Shown here: one piece after another, positions 9,825 through 19,507 of the stretch
Numbering within the stretch: the first letter of the stretch is position 1
How the letters are laid out: each line of letters begins with the position of its first letter
Source: Solibacillus faecavium
Lineage (GTDB): Bacteria; Bacillota; Bacilli; Bacillales_A; Planococcaceae
Direction: 5' to 3'
NCBI RefSeq assembly: GCF_014836905.1
Contig: NZ_JACSPZ010000001.1
Span: forward strand, 434,001 to 498,000
Length of the DNA stretch: 64,000 nucleotides
The notes under the pieces: generated by a model
What the model saw: only the letters and a program-made list of their open reading frames with translations
What the model was told of the DNA's origin: nothing
The model's database searches: none
Program-made: the position numbers and the translations under genes

Positions 9825-10714
9825 GTTTTTTCACCACTCTCTTCAAACGCTTTCACGAGTAAATAAAGCGTCTGTAAAATAGGCATTTTTTTATTATTTT
9901 GCTCTGCTTTTTTTAAGACCGCACCAGTAATTGTATCAATTTCCGTTTTCCGATTAGCCAATCTGTCAGCCAGCATGGAGGAATTGTTTTCCGCCGTCCT
10001 TTTACATAGTGCAACAACTTGATCAAATTGGAATGTGCTTTCATATTGCGGAAATGTAAATATTATTTCACTGTATAGACTTTTCAACAACAAAAAAGTA
10101 CTGTTGTCAGAGATTAATTGGCCATTCTTCACTTTCAAAATTGCGGTCAAGGGATTAATAAAACAATTTAATAACGCTTTTTCCATCAGCATTGCTTCTG
10201 CATCACGCTCAAATACGATAGGAAGCTGTGGAGATGAAAGGTTTTCTAAAAAAACAAATTTTTCATTATCACCTTTAGCTACTGCAACTTTCATCACACC
10301 ATTACCTTTATGTGCAACATGCGTTTCCGAAAGTTTCTGCGCACCAAATTGAACTGAGCAAAACGCAATATTTTGCATTTTCAGTGCAAGCGCTTCATCA
10401 TAATGAGCCAATCCATTTTGCACAAACAAAACAGGAATGGAGTTTTTTACACCTTCCATACTTGCATACACTTCATTAAGTTGTCCATATTTTACAGCTA
10501 CGATTATTAAATCCGCTTTATTTGAAACTGCCGAAATATACTTACATTGAATAGTAGTGAAAGATTGATCTAAATTTGTACGTATATATTTAAAATCAGT
10601 ATTCACCTTTTGTTTTGATGGTTTCCCGACAATATATACATCCATTTTCTTTTCCGTAAAATAACTTGCTAGTAATAAACCAACTGCACCTGCACCTATG
10701 ATTTCAATTCGCAT
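9821..10714 (-). CDS. panE: 2-dehydropantoate 2-reductase (ketopantoate reductase) family
   Basis: NADPH-dependent reductase converting ketopantoate to pantoate for coenzyme A synthesis. The N-terminal dinucleotide motif IEIIGAGAVGLLLASYF and the C-terminal helix with catalytic Lys in MEKALLNCFINPLTAIL are both visible. I choose the ATG at 10714 (MRIEIIGAG, 297 residues) because GAGGT lies about eight bases upstream; an upstream TTG at 10729 would place that site inside the coding region. It corresponds to B. subtilis ylbQ by position. Some paralogues in this family act on other substrates. Confidence 0.88.
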   Translation of the reverse strand: MRIEIIGAGAVGLLLASYFTEKKMDVYIVGKPSKQKVNTDFKYIRTNLDQSFTTIQCKYISAVSNKADLIIVAVKYGQLNEVYASMEGVKNSIPVLFVQNGLAHYDEALALKMQNIAFCSVQFGAQKLSETHVAHKGNGVMKVAVAKGDNEKFVFLENLSSPQLPIVFERDAEAMLMEKALLNCFINPLTAILKVKNGQLISDNSTFLLLKSLYSEIIFTFPQYESTFQFDQVVALCKRTAENNSSMLADRLANRKTEIDTITGAVLKKAEQNNKKMPILQTLYLLVKAFEESGEKT

Positions 10715-10743
10715 TTTATTATACCTCAAATTTATTTCGAATT

Positions 10744-10771
10744 AAAAAGGTCTGCCTTCAAGACAGACCTT
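10744..10771 (-). terminator. Terminator after the acyl-CoA carboxylase gene
   Basis: Stem AAGGTCTG / CAGACCTT with a nine-base loop and a short T-run on the minus strand, 13 bases beyond the carboxyltransferase stop. Confidence 0.75.
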
Positions 10772-10783
10772 CAGCTAACATTA

Positions 10784-12322
10784 TTATACTGGATACACCG
10801 GATGTTTTCGATACGGTAAAGCAATTTGTTTTGAATTATAGTAATTAAAGCGTTGAATTAATGTATCGCGCAGTTGATTCGGCGCAACAATATCGTCGAT
10901 TACCATTTCTGAAGCCAATTTATATAAATCAATTTCTTCTTTGTATTCTTCGATTTTTTGTTTTACAAATTGCACACGCTCTTTTGGATCCTCAATCGCT
11001 TCAATTTTATTTGAATAAACAGCATTTACAGCAGCTTCCGGTCCCATTACCGCAATTTGCGCAGTCGGTAATGCAATGACTGCATCAGGTTCGAATGCAG
11101 GACCACACATTGCATAAAGACCTGCACCGTAAGCCTTACGAACAATTACTGAAATTTTCGGTACAGTCGCAGAACTCATTGCAGAAATGAATTTCGCACC
11201 ATGTCGAATAATACCTGCCTTTTCAACTTTCGTACCAATCATAAAGCCTGGTACGTCCGCCAAAAATAAAAGCGGAATCGAAAATGCATCACATAATGTA
11301 ATAAACTTCGCCGCTTTGTCCGCAGAATCTATAAACAATACGCCACCTTTAACTTTCGGCTGATTTGCAATAATCCCCACTACCTGACCATCTATACGAG
11401 CGAGACCGGTAATCAGCTCTGATGCAAATAGTTTTTTTATTTCAAAGAAACTGTTTTCATCTATTAATTGATCGATACAGTCATACATATCGAATGGTGC
11501 ATTTTGGTTTTCAGGAATAATTTCTTCCAATGTTTTACCGCTTTTCGGAGACTTTGTGTCGTCAACCGGCGGAAACTCTGCGAAGTTTGCAGGGAAATAG
11601 CTCACGTAACGTCTTGCTTCGAGTATTGCCTGTTCTTCATTCTCCGCTAATACATCTCCACAGCCACTTACGGTACAATGCATACGCGCTCCACCCATTT
11701 CTTCGAGCGAAACCTTTTCACCGATTACCTTTTCAGCCATTCGTGGAGATCCTAAGTACATTGAAGCATTGCCATCCACCATAATAACTATGTCGCAAAA
11801 GGCCGGAATATATGCCCCTCCAGCAGCAGATGGACCAAATAAAATACATATTTGAGGGATCATACCACTCATACGTACTTGGTTATGGAAAATACGTCCT
11901 GCACCACGGCGTCCCGGAAACATTTCAAGCTGATCTGTAATTCGGGCACCTGCAGAATCAACCAAATAAAGCATTGGAACCTGCATTTTTTCTGCAGTCT
12001 CTTGAATACGGATAATTTTTTCAACTGTGCGTGAACCCCATGACCCAGCTTTAATTGTCGAATCATTTGCCATAACACAAACAGTTTGTCCATCAATTTG
12101 ACCAATCGCTGTTACGACACCATCTGCCGGTAAATCTCCAGCCTCACAATTGGCAAAACGAGCATCTTCTTCATATTTTCCATCGTCAAATAGTTGTTTT
12201 AAGCGCTCACGGACAAAAAGTTTGTTAGTTTCTTTTAACTTTTCATGATATTTCTGTTGTCCACCTGCATATATTTCTTCTACTTTTTTCTGTAAATGCT
12301 CATTATAAGTAGGCTGTGTCAT
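10784..12322 (-). CDS. Acyl-CoA carboxylase, carboxyltransferase (beta) subunit
   Basis: Biotin-dependent carboxyltransferase of the propionyl/methylcrotonyl-CoA carboxylase class, moving CO2 from carboxybiotin to an acyl-CoA. The two crotonase-like halves of the family are evident, with acyl-CoA pocket motifs such as GPSAAGGAYIPAFCD and, in the second half, DVPGFMIGTKVEKAGI and RKAYGAGLYAM. I prefer the ATG at 12322 (MTQPTYNEH, 512 residues), which has GGAGGA seven bases upstream; the ATG at 12328 abuts that site. A dedicated biotin carrier lies 17 bases upstream, and an enoyl-CoA hydratase is near, suggesting branched-chain or odd-chain acyl degradation. No biotin carboxylase subunit is in the cluster, so it must come from elsewhere. 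Exact acyl substrate cannot be read from sequence. Confidence 0.9.
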   Translation of the reverse strand: MTQPTYNEHLQKKVEEIYAGGQQKYHEKLKETNKLFVRERLKQLFDDGKYEEDARFANCEAGDLPADGVVTAIGQIDGQTVCVMANDSTIKAGSWGSRTVEKIIRIQETAEKMQVPMLYLVDSAGARITDQLEMFPGRRGAGRIFHNQVRMSGMIPQICILFGPSAAGGAYIPAFCDIVIMVDGNASMYLGSPRMAEKVIGEKVSLEEMGGARMHCTVSGCGDVLAENEEQAILEARRYVSYFPANFAEFPPVDDTKSPKSGKTLEEIIPENQNAPFDMYDCIDQLIDENSFFEIKKLFASELITGLARIDGQVVGIIANQPKVKGGVLFIDSADKAAKFITLCDAFSIPLLFLADVPGFMIGTKVEKAGIIRHGAKFISAMSSATVPKISVIVRKAYGAGLYAMCGPAFEPDAVIALPTAQIAVMGPEAAVNAVYSNKIEAIEDPKERVQFVKQKIEEYKEEIDLYKLASEMVIDDIVAPNQLRDTLIQRFNYYNSKQIALPYRKHPVYPV

Positions 12323-12339
12323 TATCATTCCTCCGTTGC

Positions 12340-12552
12340 TTATGCTAGTTCTACTAATACATCATTCTCTTCGACAAAATCTCCTTCAGCTACTACAACT
12401 TTCGCCACTGTGCCATCTGATTCTGCATCATGAGCTATTTCCATTTTCATTGATTCTAGAATAATAAGTGTTTGCCCCTTTGTCACACTGTCCCCTTCTT
12501 TAACACTTACTTCAAATACCGTACCTGCCATTTGTGCTTTTACTTCCGCCAT
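12340..12552 (-). CDS. Biotin carboxyl carrier protein (stand-alone biotinyl domain)
   Basis: A 70-residue single-domain carrier whose Lys36 in ESMKMEI is the biotinylation site. It would shuttle carboxybiotin to the neighbouring carboxyltransferase. The whole protein is one biotinyl/lipoyl fold (VKEGDSVTKGQTLIILESMKM), much like B. subtilis YngHB. ATG with GGGGG upstream; the gap to the carboxyltransferase start is 17 bases, so they form an operon. Confidence 0.9.
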   Translation of the reverse strand: MAEVKAQMAGTVFEVSVKEGDSVTKGQTLIILESMKMEIAHDAESDGTVAKVVVAEGDFVEENDVLVELA

Positions 12553-12688
12553 ACTAAAAGGCCCCCTTGTTAGAAGATAATTGCGCGTTATTACGCTATG
12601 TTTCTACTTCTATTGTAAGTAGCCTTAAAATTAATTACAATTATTTTCTCGTAAAATAATTTTATTTCTATCTATTGTATCTTTTCCT

Positions 12689-13075
12689 TCAATTTGTTTT
12701 CCCTTTTGTCAAAGTAACTCCTTGCTGAAGCCACTTTGAAATTTTGTCATAATCCGACTGTAGTTCTGAATATTTCATTTCCAGATCGTTATATGCCTCT
12801 GTCAGTTCTTCGAAGCTGGATAGGGCTAATTTAAGATGACTGCGCATTAATTGCTTAGGACGCTTTCTGACGCTATTTAACACCTGTCCATACTGCGCAC
12901 GTAATGTTTTATTCCAACGAAAACCACATGCTTGTTTTGTCCGGTTTAATTGCTGTGCTGCCTCTTCAAACGCTTCTAATTGTGTACGTCCATTCTGTAC
13001 AGTTTGAATAACAATTTCAGCTAACTTTTCATCATCTGCAATTGTCCATTGATCTTTCCTTCTTTTTTGTTCCAC
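12689..13075 (-). CDS. RsfA-family (YlbO-like) transcription factor, Myb/SANT-like
   Basis: DNA-binding protein of the RsfA/YlbO group; in B. subtilis YlbO is a mother-cell sporulation regulator and RsfA a forespore one. It has 128 residues. The N-terminal SANT/Myb-like domain shows the family pattern WTIADDEKLAEIVIQ, GRTQLEAFEEAAQQLNRT and CGFRWNKTLRAQY. The C-terminal third is coiled coil (SSFEELTEAYNDLEMKYSEL). It starts at GTG 13075 with GAGGTGG upstream. It occupies the ylbO position between rpmF and panE. Function in sporulation is inferred from the family. Confidence 0.85.
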   Translation of the reverse strand: MEQKRRKDQWTIADDEKLAEIVIQTVQNGRTQLEAFEEAAQQLNRTKQACGFRWNKTLRAQYGQVLNSVRKRPKQLMRSHLKLALSSFEELTEAYNDLEMKYSELQSDYDKISKWLQQGVTLTKGKTN

Positions 13076-13135
13076 AGTTGCACCACCTCATATTTTTTAC
13101 TACTATATGCCATGATGAACGAAATAGACTTAAAA

Positions 13136-13173
13136 ACAAAAAAAGTTACGAGAAAAATAGTTTTCATCGTAAC
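13136..13173 (-). terminator. Terminator after the enoyl-CoA hydratase gene
   Basis: Imperfect 12-pair hairpin built from GTTACGA / TCGTAAC and inner GAAAA / TTTTC, followed on the minus strand by seven T residues. It lies about 80 bases past the hydratase stop and just upstream of the RsfA-like gene. Confidence 0.8.
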
Positions 13174-13252
13174 CAGGGGAATTGATTGTCATTTCGGGTT
13201 GCATGATTCACTCAGGACTCGCTCCCACTCAATTCCAATCTCTTATAAAGTT

Positions 13253-14017
13253 TTATTTTTTCTTGTTCAAAAAATTCTGTACCGCCTGATGGTGTGCTTC
13301 AGACTCCCATAGCTTTGCACATAGTCTGATTTCTTCCATAACACGCTCATACATATTGCGCTCACGCCATTTTCTTAATTCAATTTCTTTATAGGCTTGG
13401 TGGACAGAAGGATGGATTTTCGCCATATGTTCGATAAAATCTGCAAGCGCCTGTTCTTTTGTCCCTTCAATATATACTCGCATTGCCCAACCAATATCAA
13501 ATAATGTTTGTGCATCATACGGCTTTGCATCAACCAACATCTTCAATGCGCGGTCATGGCGTAACCCCCGCTCAAATAAATACGTTCCACCGCCCCATCC
13601 CGACGTAATCGCTAAAGAGCCTTGAATGAATCCAGCTTTTGCATGAGAGGCCATTAAGCGAAAATCACATGCTGTCGCAATTTCACAGCCACCCCCTACA
13701 GCAGCACCATTTATTAATGCAATTGTCGGAACTGGCAATGTAGCTAAATCATATAAAATCTGCCCCATTTTATTGAGCATACCGAAAGCTTCTTCTTCGG
13801 TTTCTAAACTATGGAACTCGGATAAATCCCCACCTGAACAAAATGATTTTTCACCTGCACCCGTGACAACTAGAAAACGTACATCATCGTGATTTTTTAT
13901 GTATGTAATAACTTCTTTCAATCCATCCATAACAGCATAGTTAATTGCATTTCGTTTTTCTTCACGATTAATCGTAAACGTCATAATTCCGTCTTCATTA
14001 TGAATTAAGTAATCCAT
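13253..14017 (-). CDS. Enoyl-CoA hydratase/isomerase family protein
   Basis: Crotonase-fold enzyme acting on acyl-CoA thioesters. The 254 residues show the oxyanion-hole motifs GAGEKSFCSGGDLSEF and INGAAVGGGCEIATACDFRLM. The acidic catalytic residues of true hydratases are not clear: the segment after the second motif reads FIQGSLAITSGWGGGTYLFER, where hydratases normally have E at GxxPGxGGT, so it may be an isomerase, decarboxylase or other crotonase. GGGGATGG precedes the ATG. It replaces the acetyltransferase ylbP that sits here in B. subtilis. Together with the adjacent acyl-CoA carboxylase it suggests an acyl-CoA module. Confidence 0.85.
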   Translation of the reverse strand: MDYLIHNEDGIMTFTINREEKRNAINYAVMDGLKEVITYIKNHDDVRFLVVTGAGEKSFCSGGDLSEFHSLETEEEAFGMLNKMGQILYDLATLPVPTIALINGAAVGGGCEIATACDFRLMASHAKAGFIQGSLAITSGWGGGTYLFERGLRHDRALKMLVDAKPYDAQTLFDIGWAMRVYIEGTKEQALADFIEHMAKIHPSVHQAYKEIELRKWRERNMYERVMEEIRLCAKLWESEAHHQAVQNFLNKKK

Positions 14018-14140
14018 CAGCCCATCCCCTTTTATTTATAATATAGCAGAAAATATATTTTGCTATTTTACAATCTAACATAATAGTAATGGAGCATGAA
14101 TCGTTTGACAATCTATCCGTGCAAAACCATGAATATATAG

Positions 14141-14182
14141 AAAAAAGACTAGTTAAGAGCCATGGCCTCTTAACTAGTCTTT
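14141..14182 (-). terminator. Strong terminator after rpmF
   Basis: Sixteen-base perfect stem AAAGACTAGTTAAGAG / CTCTTAACTAGTCTTT closing a seven-base loop, followed by six T residues on the minus strand. It ends the yceD-rpmF operon. Confidence 0.92.
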
Positions 14183-14201
14183 ATATAGCGTAAATACTGA
14201 A

Positions 14202-14384
14202 TTATTTCGCTACTACTTCTTTACCTTTGTATTGTCCGCAAGCTTTGCAAACGCGGTGAGATAATTTAGCTTCTCCACAGTTTGGGCAAGCTACCATACC
14301 AGGTACAGATAATTTGAAATGCGTACGACGCTTTCTTTTTGCAGTTTTAGAAGTTCTTCTAAATGGTACAGCCATTGATGGCAC
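14202..14384 (-). CDS. rpmF: 50S ribosomal protein L32 (zinc-binding form)
   Basis: Sixty-residue large-subunit ribosomal protein. The N-terminus [19 protein letters not shown] is diagnostic of L32 and the C-terminal CPNC...CKAC pair is an intact zinc ribbon, so this is the zinc-binding (C+) version. It follows yceD by 14 bases, the widespread bacterial arrangement yceD-rpmF. Confidence 0.97.
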   Translation of the reverse strand: MPSMAVPFRRTSKTAKRKRRTHFKLSVPGMVACPNCGEAKLSHRVCKACGQYKGKEVVAK

Positions 14385-14398
14385 CTCCTTACAGATAT

Positions 14399-14932
14399 TT
14401 ATTCATCTGTTTGATCAAAATACTTAGCTAAAGCAGCCAGTCTTGGATCCAATTTTGGTTCGTCAACTTCCTTAGCTTTTTCTACATCTTCATCCGTTGA
14501 ATAGGCCCAGCCTTTACCGCCTTGCACTTGTCCTTCGGTATCCTCTTTGAATACTTGCATCGGTACTTCCAGAAGAATTAATTCTTCTAGGACTGGTTTC
14601 ATATCTACGACGTCTCCAACAACATAATGAATATCGCCTTCGATATCCCCGCGATTTTCTTCATCTACCCAACTGAAAATTTCAACTGTATCGATGTTCA
14701 CAGGATATTCAACATCTTCCCACGTGCGAGCACATGGAAGCGTCAACGTAGTGCTTACCGTTAATTGACAAGTCATTTGCGATGCACCTAAAGTACAAAG
14801 CCCTTTTACATGAACGGGTGAAACGTTACGTATATCTGTGTTACGAGTTTTTACATCATCCAATTGTACATAAGTATCAATCGGCATTCCGTCTTTTCGA
14901 AACTTTGATAATTGATGAATTGACCATTTCAT
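14399..14932 (-). CDS. YceD/DUF177 family protein (YlbN)
   Basis: Member of the YceD family, encoded with rpmF across bacteria and implicated in 23S rRNA accumulation in studied organisms. The 177 residues show the family core with [18 protein letters not shown] followed by [22 protein letters not shown], and the acidic C-terminus [16 protein letters not shown] with GAGGTG eight bases upstream; 14 bases to rpmF. Confidence 0.93.
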   Translation of the reverse strand: MKWSIHQLSKFRKDGMPIDTYVQLDDVKTRNTDIRNVSPVHVKGLCTLGASQMTCQLTVSTTLTLPCARTWEDVEYPVNIDTVEIFSWVDEENRGDIEGDIHYVVGDVVDMKPVLEELILLEVPMQVFKEDTEGQVQGGKGWAYSTDEDVEKAKEVDEPKLDPRLAALAKYFDQTDE

Positions 14933-14999
14933 TCGTTAATCACCTCGAGACAACACTGTTGATTATATAGCTTACAAAAAAAGATGTCAAGATAATTTC

Positions 15000-15028
15000 T
15001 TGTCACTCTTTTAAAACATGCTTATAAT
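15000..15028 (+). promoter_or_regulatory. Sigma-A-type promoter of tmcAL
   Basis: TTGTCA (15000-15005), 17-base spacer, TATAAT (15023-15028). It predicts a start near 15035 and an untranslated leader of about 85 bases containing an inverted repeat. Confidence 0.75.
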
Positions 15029-15049
15029 CAAGTTAATTCTAACACAATG

Positions 15050-15083
15050 CATTATTACATTCATTTATAAATGCGTAATAATG
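15050..15083 (+). repeat. Inverted repeat in the tmcAL leader
   Basis: CATTATTAC at 15050-15058 pairs with GTAATAATG at 15075-15083, with a further CATTTA/TAAATG symmetry inside. No T-run follows, so it is not a terminator. It may be an RNA hairpin upstream of the ribosome binding site or a protein site. Confidence 0.5.
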
Positions 15084-15119
15084 TGAACAAAAATTTATTT
15101 TATCGTAAGGAGGAAGTTT

Positions 15120-16328
15120 ATGCAAGCAGTCGGCATTATCGTTGAATATAATCCTTTTCATAACGGGCACTTACATCATGTAAAAGAAGCGAAACGTACA
15201 ACAAATAGCGACGTTGCCGTTGCAGTGATGAGCGGTCATTTTTTACAGCGAGGCGAACCCGCACTCGTCGATAAATGGCACCGCACAAAAATGGCACTTG
15301 CAAGCGGCGTTGATGTTGTCATTGAGCTACCTTATATTTTCAGTACCGCACAGGCCACAGGATTTGCTTCAGGCGCTGTACAACTGTTAGAGGCAATGCA
15401 ATGTACAACATTGGCATTTGGAAGCGAACAAGGTACCATTGAGCCCTTTCTCAACACTTATCATTTAATAGAAAACAATCGTGCACGCTATAACGAAATT
15501 ATTAAAGAAAATATTCAACTCGGTAAAAGCTACCCACAAGCACTCTTTATTGCCTACGAACAGCTTAAACAACTTTCCCCAAATGCATACATTGATTTAG
15601 GTAAACCGAACAATATTTTAGGGTTTCATTATGTAGAAGCTATAAAGCAACTTAATTGCTCGATGCAGCCTGCTACCGTTCAGCGCATCATAGCTGGCTA
15701 TCATGACGCCATAGATACGAATCATGAAATTGCAAGTGCCACAGGTATTCGCCAAGCGTTATTCAGTGGACAATCGCTCCAAGAAGTAACGAAATATTTA
15801 CCTTCCGCCAGCATGGAGCAACTTCAAATTTGGCAGAAAGAACATCAGAATTTTGCCAGCTGGGAAAGCTTTTGGCCTTTAATGAAATATGCTATTTTAA
15901 GACATACTCCGCAGCAATTAAAACAGTATGCAGATGTATCAGAAGGGCTTGAAAATTCATTAATTAAATATGCAGCTTCAAGCTCAAATTATATGGATTT
16001 CATGAATGCGCTAAAATCAAAGCGCTATACATGGACACGTCTTCAAAGGATGCTTTTGCATATTTATACAGGTATAACGAAAGAGCAACTACATGCCTTT
16101 TCAAGCCCTAGCTACATTCGTATATTAGGTATGACAACAAAGGGACAGCAATATATTTCAAGCATTAAGAAATCTGTAACGCTACCACTTATAAGCAGAG
16201 TAGCAGCTATTACAGATCCGATATTGTCAATTGATATACGTGCCACACAAATGTACCAATTAGGCATACAGCAATTTTCAAATAAAAAAATAGACGAAGA
16301 TTATAAAACTCCGCCTATACGCTTGTAG
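15120..16328 (+). CDS. tmcAL: tRNA(Met) cytidine acetate ligase TmcAL (YlbM)
   Basis: ATP-dependent enzyme that acetylates the wobble C34 of elongator tRNA-Met to ac4C using acetate. The 402 residues begin MQAVGIIVEYNPFHNGHLHH, containing the HxGH nucleotidyltransferase signature (HNGH), and retain MSGHFLQRGEPALVDKW. AAGGAGGAAG sits seven bases before the ATG. It runs divergently from yceD and converges on ylbL: its stop at 16328 directly abuts the ylbL stop at 16329, with no terminator between them. Confidence 0.95.
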   Translation: MQAVGIIVEYNPFHNGHLHHVKEAKRTTNSDVAVAVMSGHFLQRGEPALVDKWHRTKMALASGVDVVIELPYIFSTAQATGFASGAVQLLEAMQCTTLAFGSEQGTIEPFLNTYHLIENNRARYNEIIKENIQLGKSYPQALFIAYEQLKQLSPNAYIDLGKPNNILGFHYVEAIKQLNCSMQPATVQRIIAGYHDAIDTNHEIASATGIRQALFSGQSLQEVTKYLPSASMEQLQIWQKEHQNFASWESFWPLMKYAILRHTPQQLKQYADVSEGLENSLIKYAASSSNYMDFMNALKSKRYTWTRLQRMLLHIYTGITKEQLHAFSSPSYIRILGMTTKGQQYISSIKKSVTLPLISRVAAITDPILSIDIRATQMYQLGIQQFSNKKIDEDYKTPPIRL

Positions 16329-17378
16329 CTATTTTTTTGGTTGTAGGTTATTCAAATAGTTTAAAGCATCATCAATCGTTTTTACAGGAACAATTTTCAT
16401 GTCTGATTCAATGACTGCTGCTGTTTGAACTGCGACTTCATAATTTGAGGTAATGCTCGGGTTATACTCAAGCATTGCTTCTGTTATGGTATCGTCAGGT
16501 GCAAAGAAAATGTCGATTCCTTCTTTATCGGCAGAAACAACCTTTTTCTCAATACCTCCAATTCTTCCAACTGTCCCATCCTCCAACATTTCACCAGTAC
16601 CTGCAATTTCATAGCCCTTTGTAATATCTTCATCGATTAATTGATTTAACAGCTCTAACGTAAACATTAACCCTGCAGATGGACCACCAATATCTTCTGT
16701 TTTTACTGTCACTTTCGGGTCGGTTTTAATGGATTTACTTTCAGAGTAAGTTATCCCGATCCCAACCCGTCCTTCTGAGCCTGGTATTTCTTTTATCTCC
16801 AAATTTTGATCAATAAGCTCTCCATCACGTTTTACAACAAGGTGAATCTTATCGCCCTTAACTTTCGGTGTTACAATGGTACGAAACGTCTCTAAGCTAT
16901 CAATCCGCATATTGTCCACTTCGACAATTTCGTCCCCCGGCTTCAAATGACCGTCTGCTGCACCTTGCGCAAGCACATTTAAAACGTATAACCCTTTATA
17001 TGTGACTTGATAATCAAGACCAGCTCGGTTGAACGCTACATATGTCGCATTAAATTGCGAATCGGTCATATATTTTAATTGGCGCACAGTGTATTCTTCA
17101 TCATCTTCTTCTTCCTGACGCACGTCGGTCATTTTAACGACATCATAATAATCTGTTACAGCCGCCATCGCGTAGGAAAGTGGTGTTGCCTGCCCCATCG
17201 CTACAGTCGTCATAAAAAATGATCCCTGATCATCCTGGTCGCCATTCTGAATTGCCAGAAAATCACTTACATTATATGTACCACCCGGTTTAGTTATATA
17301 AAAATCTAACCTGTAAAAAGATAAGCCCATTAATATTATGAAAAAAATACCGAATGCATATTTCCCTTTACTTTCCAT
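16329..17378 (-). CDS. ylbL: YlbL: PDZ-Lon family serine protease (SepM-like)
   Basis: Membrane-anchored extracellular protease; B. subtilis YlbL helps relieve SOS division arrest by degrading the inhibitor YneA. The 349 residues have an N-terminal membrane segment (about 8-25), a PDZ domain around residues 128-195 (LAQGAADGHLKPGDEIVEVD) and a Lon-type proteolytic domain with the Ser234 nucleophile in GGPSAGLMF and Lys279 in GGIEKKVVSADKEG, the expected Ser-Lys dyad. Convergent with tmcAL with zero intergenic spacing. Confidence 0.93.
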   Translation of the reverse strand: MESKGKYAFGIFFIILMGLSFYRLDFYITKPGGTYNVSDFLAIQNGDQDDQGSFFMTTVAMGQATPLSYAMAAVTDYYDVVKMTDVRQEEEDDEEYTVRQLKYMTDSQFNATYVAFNRAGLDYQVTYKGLYVLNVLAQGAADGHLKPGDEIVEVDNMRIDSLETFRTIVTPKVKGDKIHLVVKRDGELIDQNLEIKEIPGSEGRVGIGITYSESKSIKTDPKVTVKTEDIGGPSAGLMFTLELLNQLIDEDITKGYEIAGTGEMLEDGTVGRIGGIEKKVVSADKEGIDIFFAPDDTITEAMLEYNPSITSNYEVAVQTAAVIESDMKIVPVKTIDDALNYLNNLQPKK

Positions 17379-17469
17379 TTTTTAGAACGCCCCCAAATTG
17401 TTGAAAGACTAATTCAATCGTTGTCTGCATACAATTAGTGTAGCATTTGAACGAGCGAATGACAAAATA

Positions 17470-18357
17470 TTGAAAAGGATGAAAATTATTTGGACAATCC
17501 TTTTATGTATTGCATTAATTAGTTTATTATTATTTTTCCCAGAAATTACTCATGAAGGTGCAGATATTGGCGTCAGCCTATTTATGGAGGCTTTATTCCC
17601 ATACTTATTACCTTACTTAGTATTAACAAATTGGCTTTTGAAATTAACTCATTCCCACAAAAATATATCTTTTCTTGTATTTTTACAGACGTATGGAATC
17701 AGTGCAATAGGGGGATATCCTACAGGTGCGGCGACAATTACGCAACTCGTGAAGCGTAATTCGATTACAAAAAAGCAAGCAGCCTATTTACTCGGAATAT
17801 GCCATTGTCCAAGCCCTCTTTTTTTATTTGGATTCGTCGGTAGTGACCTATTAAATTCTACTACTCTTAGTTGGCAATATTTACTTCTTTTACATAGCTT
17901 TTCATTCATTTTGCTGATCATCGTATATTTAAAAGTCCCTACACTTTCCAATGAAGTTCAAAGAGTACCTAAGGATCCAACCCCTTTTACTACAAGCGTT
18001 CGGGAAAGTGCTCCGACTATTTTAATTGTAGCAACAACGATTATTTTTTTTACAACGATTTATCACGTGTTTTTACATAGTGTTGAAGTCGTATTTGATT
18101 CAATTCCTGCCTATTTGGAACTTGCAATTGCAAGCTTTCTTGAAATGACAAATGGTTTATTTTTACTTCATCAACATTTGTACGGTGATATGCTGTTGTT
18201 TTTTACAGTTGTATTATTAACTACTCAAAGTTTAAGTATTCACTTACAAGTAATCGTCATCGCACGCACTGCCAACATTGCCATACGTCCTTATATTATG
18301 ATTCGGGTTCTATACAGCATTGTCATTCCACTCTTATTTGCTTTATTTTTTCTATAG
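17470..18357 (+). CDS. ylbJ: YlbJ: sporulation integral membrane protein
   Basis: Polytopic membrane protein of the YlbJ/nucleoside-recognition (Gate) family, needed for efficient sporulation in B. subtilis. The 295 residues have about seven to eight membrane segments and conserved loops GGYPTGAATITQLV and GICHCPSPLFLFGFVG. The start is uncertain: TTG at 17470 has no clear ribosome binding site and the ATG at 17479 has AAAGG directly adjacent. It is oriented opposite to coaD and ylbL, as in Bacillus. The patatin-like ylbK that lies beside it in B. subtilis is missing. Confidence 0.85.
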   Translation: MKRMKIIWTILLCIALISLLLFFPEITHEGADIGVSLFMEALFPYLLPYLVLTNWLLKLTHSHKNISFLVFLQTYGISAIGGYPTGAATITQLVKRNSITKKQAAYLLGICHCPSPLFLFGFVGSDLLNSTTLSWQYLLLLHSFSFILLIIVYLKVPTLSNEVQRVPKDPTPFTTSVRESAPTILIVATTIIFFTTIYHVFLHSVEVVFDSIPAYLELAIASFLEMTNGLFLLHQHLYGDMLLFFTVVLLTTQSLSIHLQVIVIARTANIAIRPYIMIRVLYSIVIPLLFALFFL

Positions 18358-18385
18358 AAGAAATTTAGCGGAAATTCCACAAAAA

Positions 18386-18427
18386 AAAAGCTTTTGCGGA
18401 GAATTTTTCTCGTCCGCAAAAGCTTTT
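18386..18427. terminator. Bidirectional terminator between ylbJ and coaD
   Basis: Fifteen-base stem AAAAGCTTTTGCGGA / TCCGCAAAAGCTTTT around a 12-base loop, flanked by an A-run on the left that becomes a T-run for coaD. It serves the convergent ylbJ and coaD genes. Confidence 0.9.
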
Positions 18428-18428
18428 A

Positions 18429-19483
<1,055 letters not shown>

Positions 19484-19507
19484 GATTTCCACCAAACTTT
19501 CTAATAA

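Noticed and set aside
12638-12664. AT-rich hairpin AATTATTTT-CTCGT-AAAATAATT downstream of the RsfA-like gene
   Set aside because: Stem has no GC pairs and only a weak T-rich tail; could be a poor terminator but support is insufficient.
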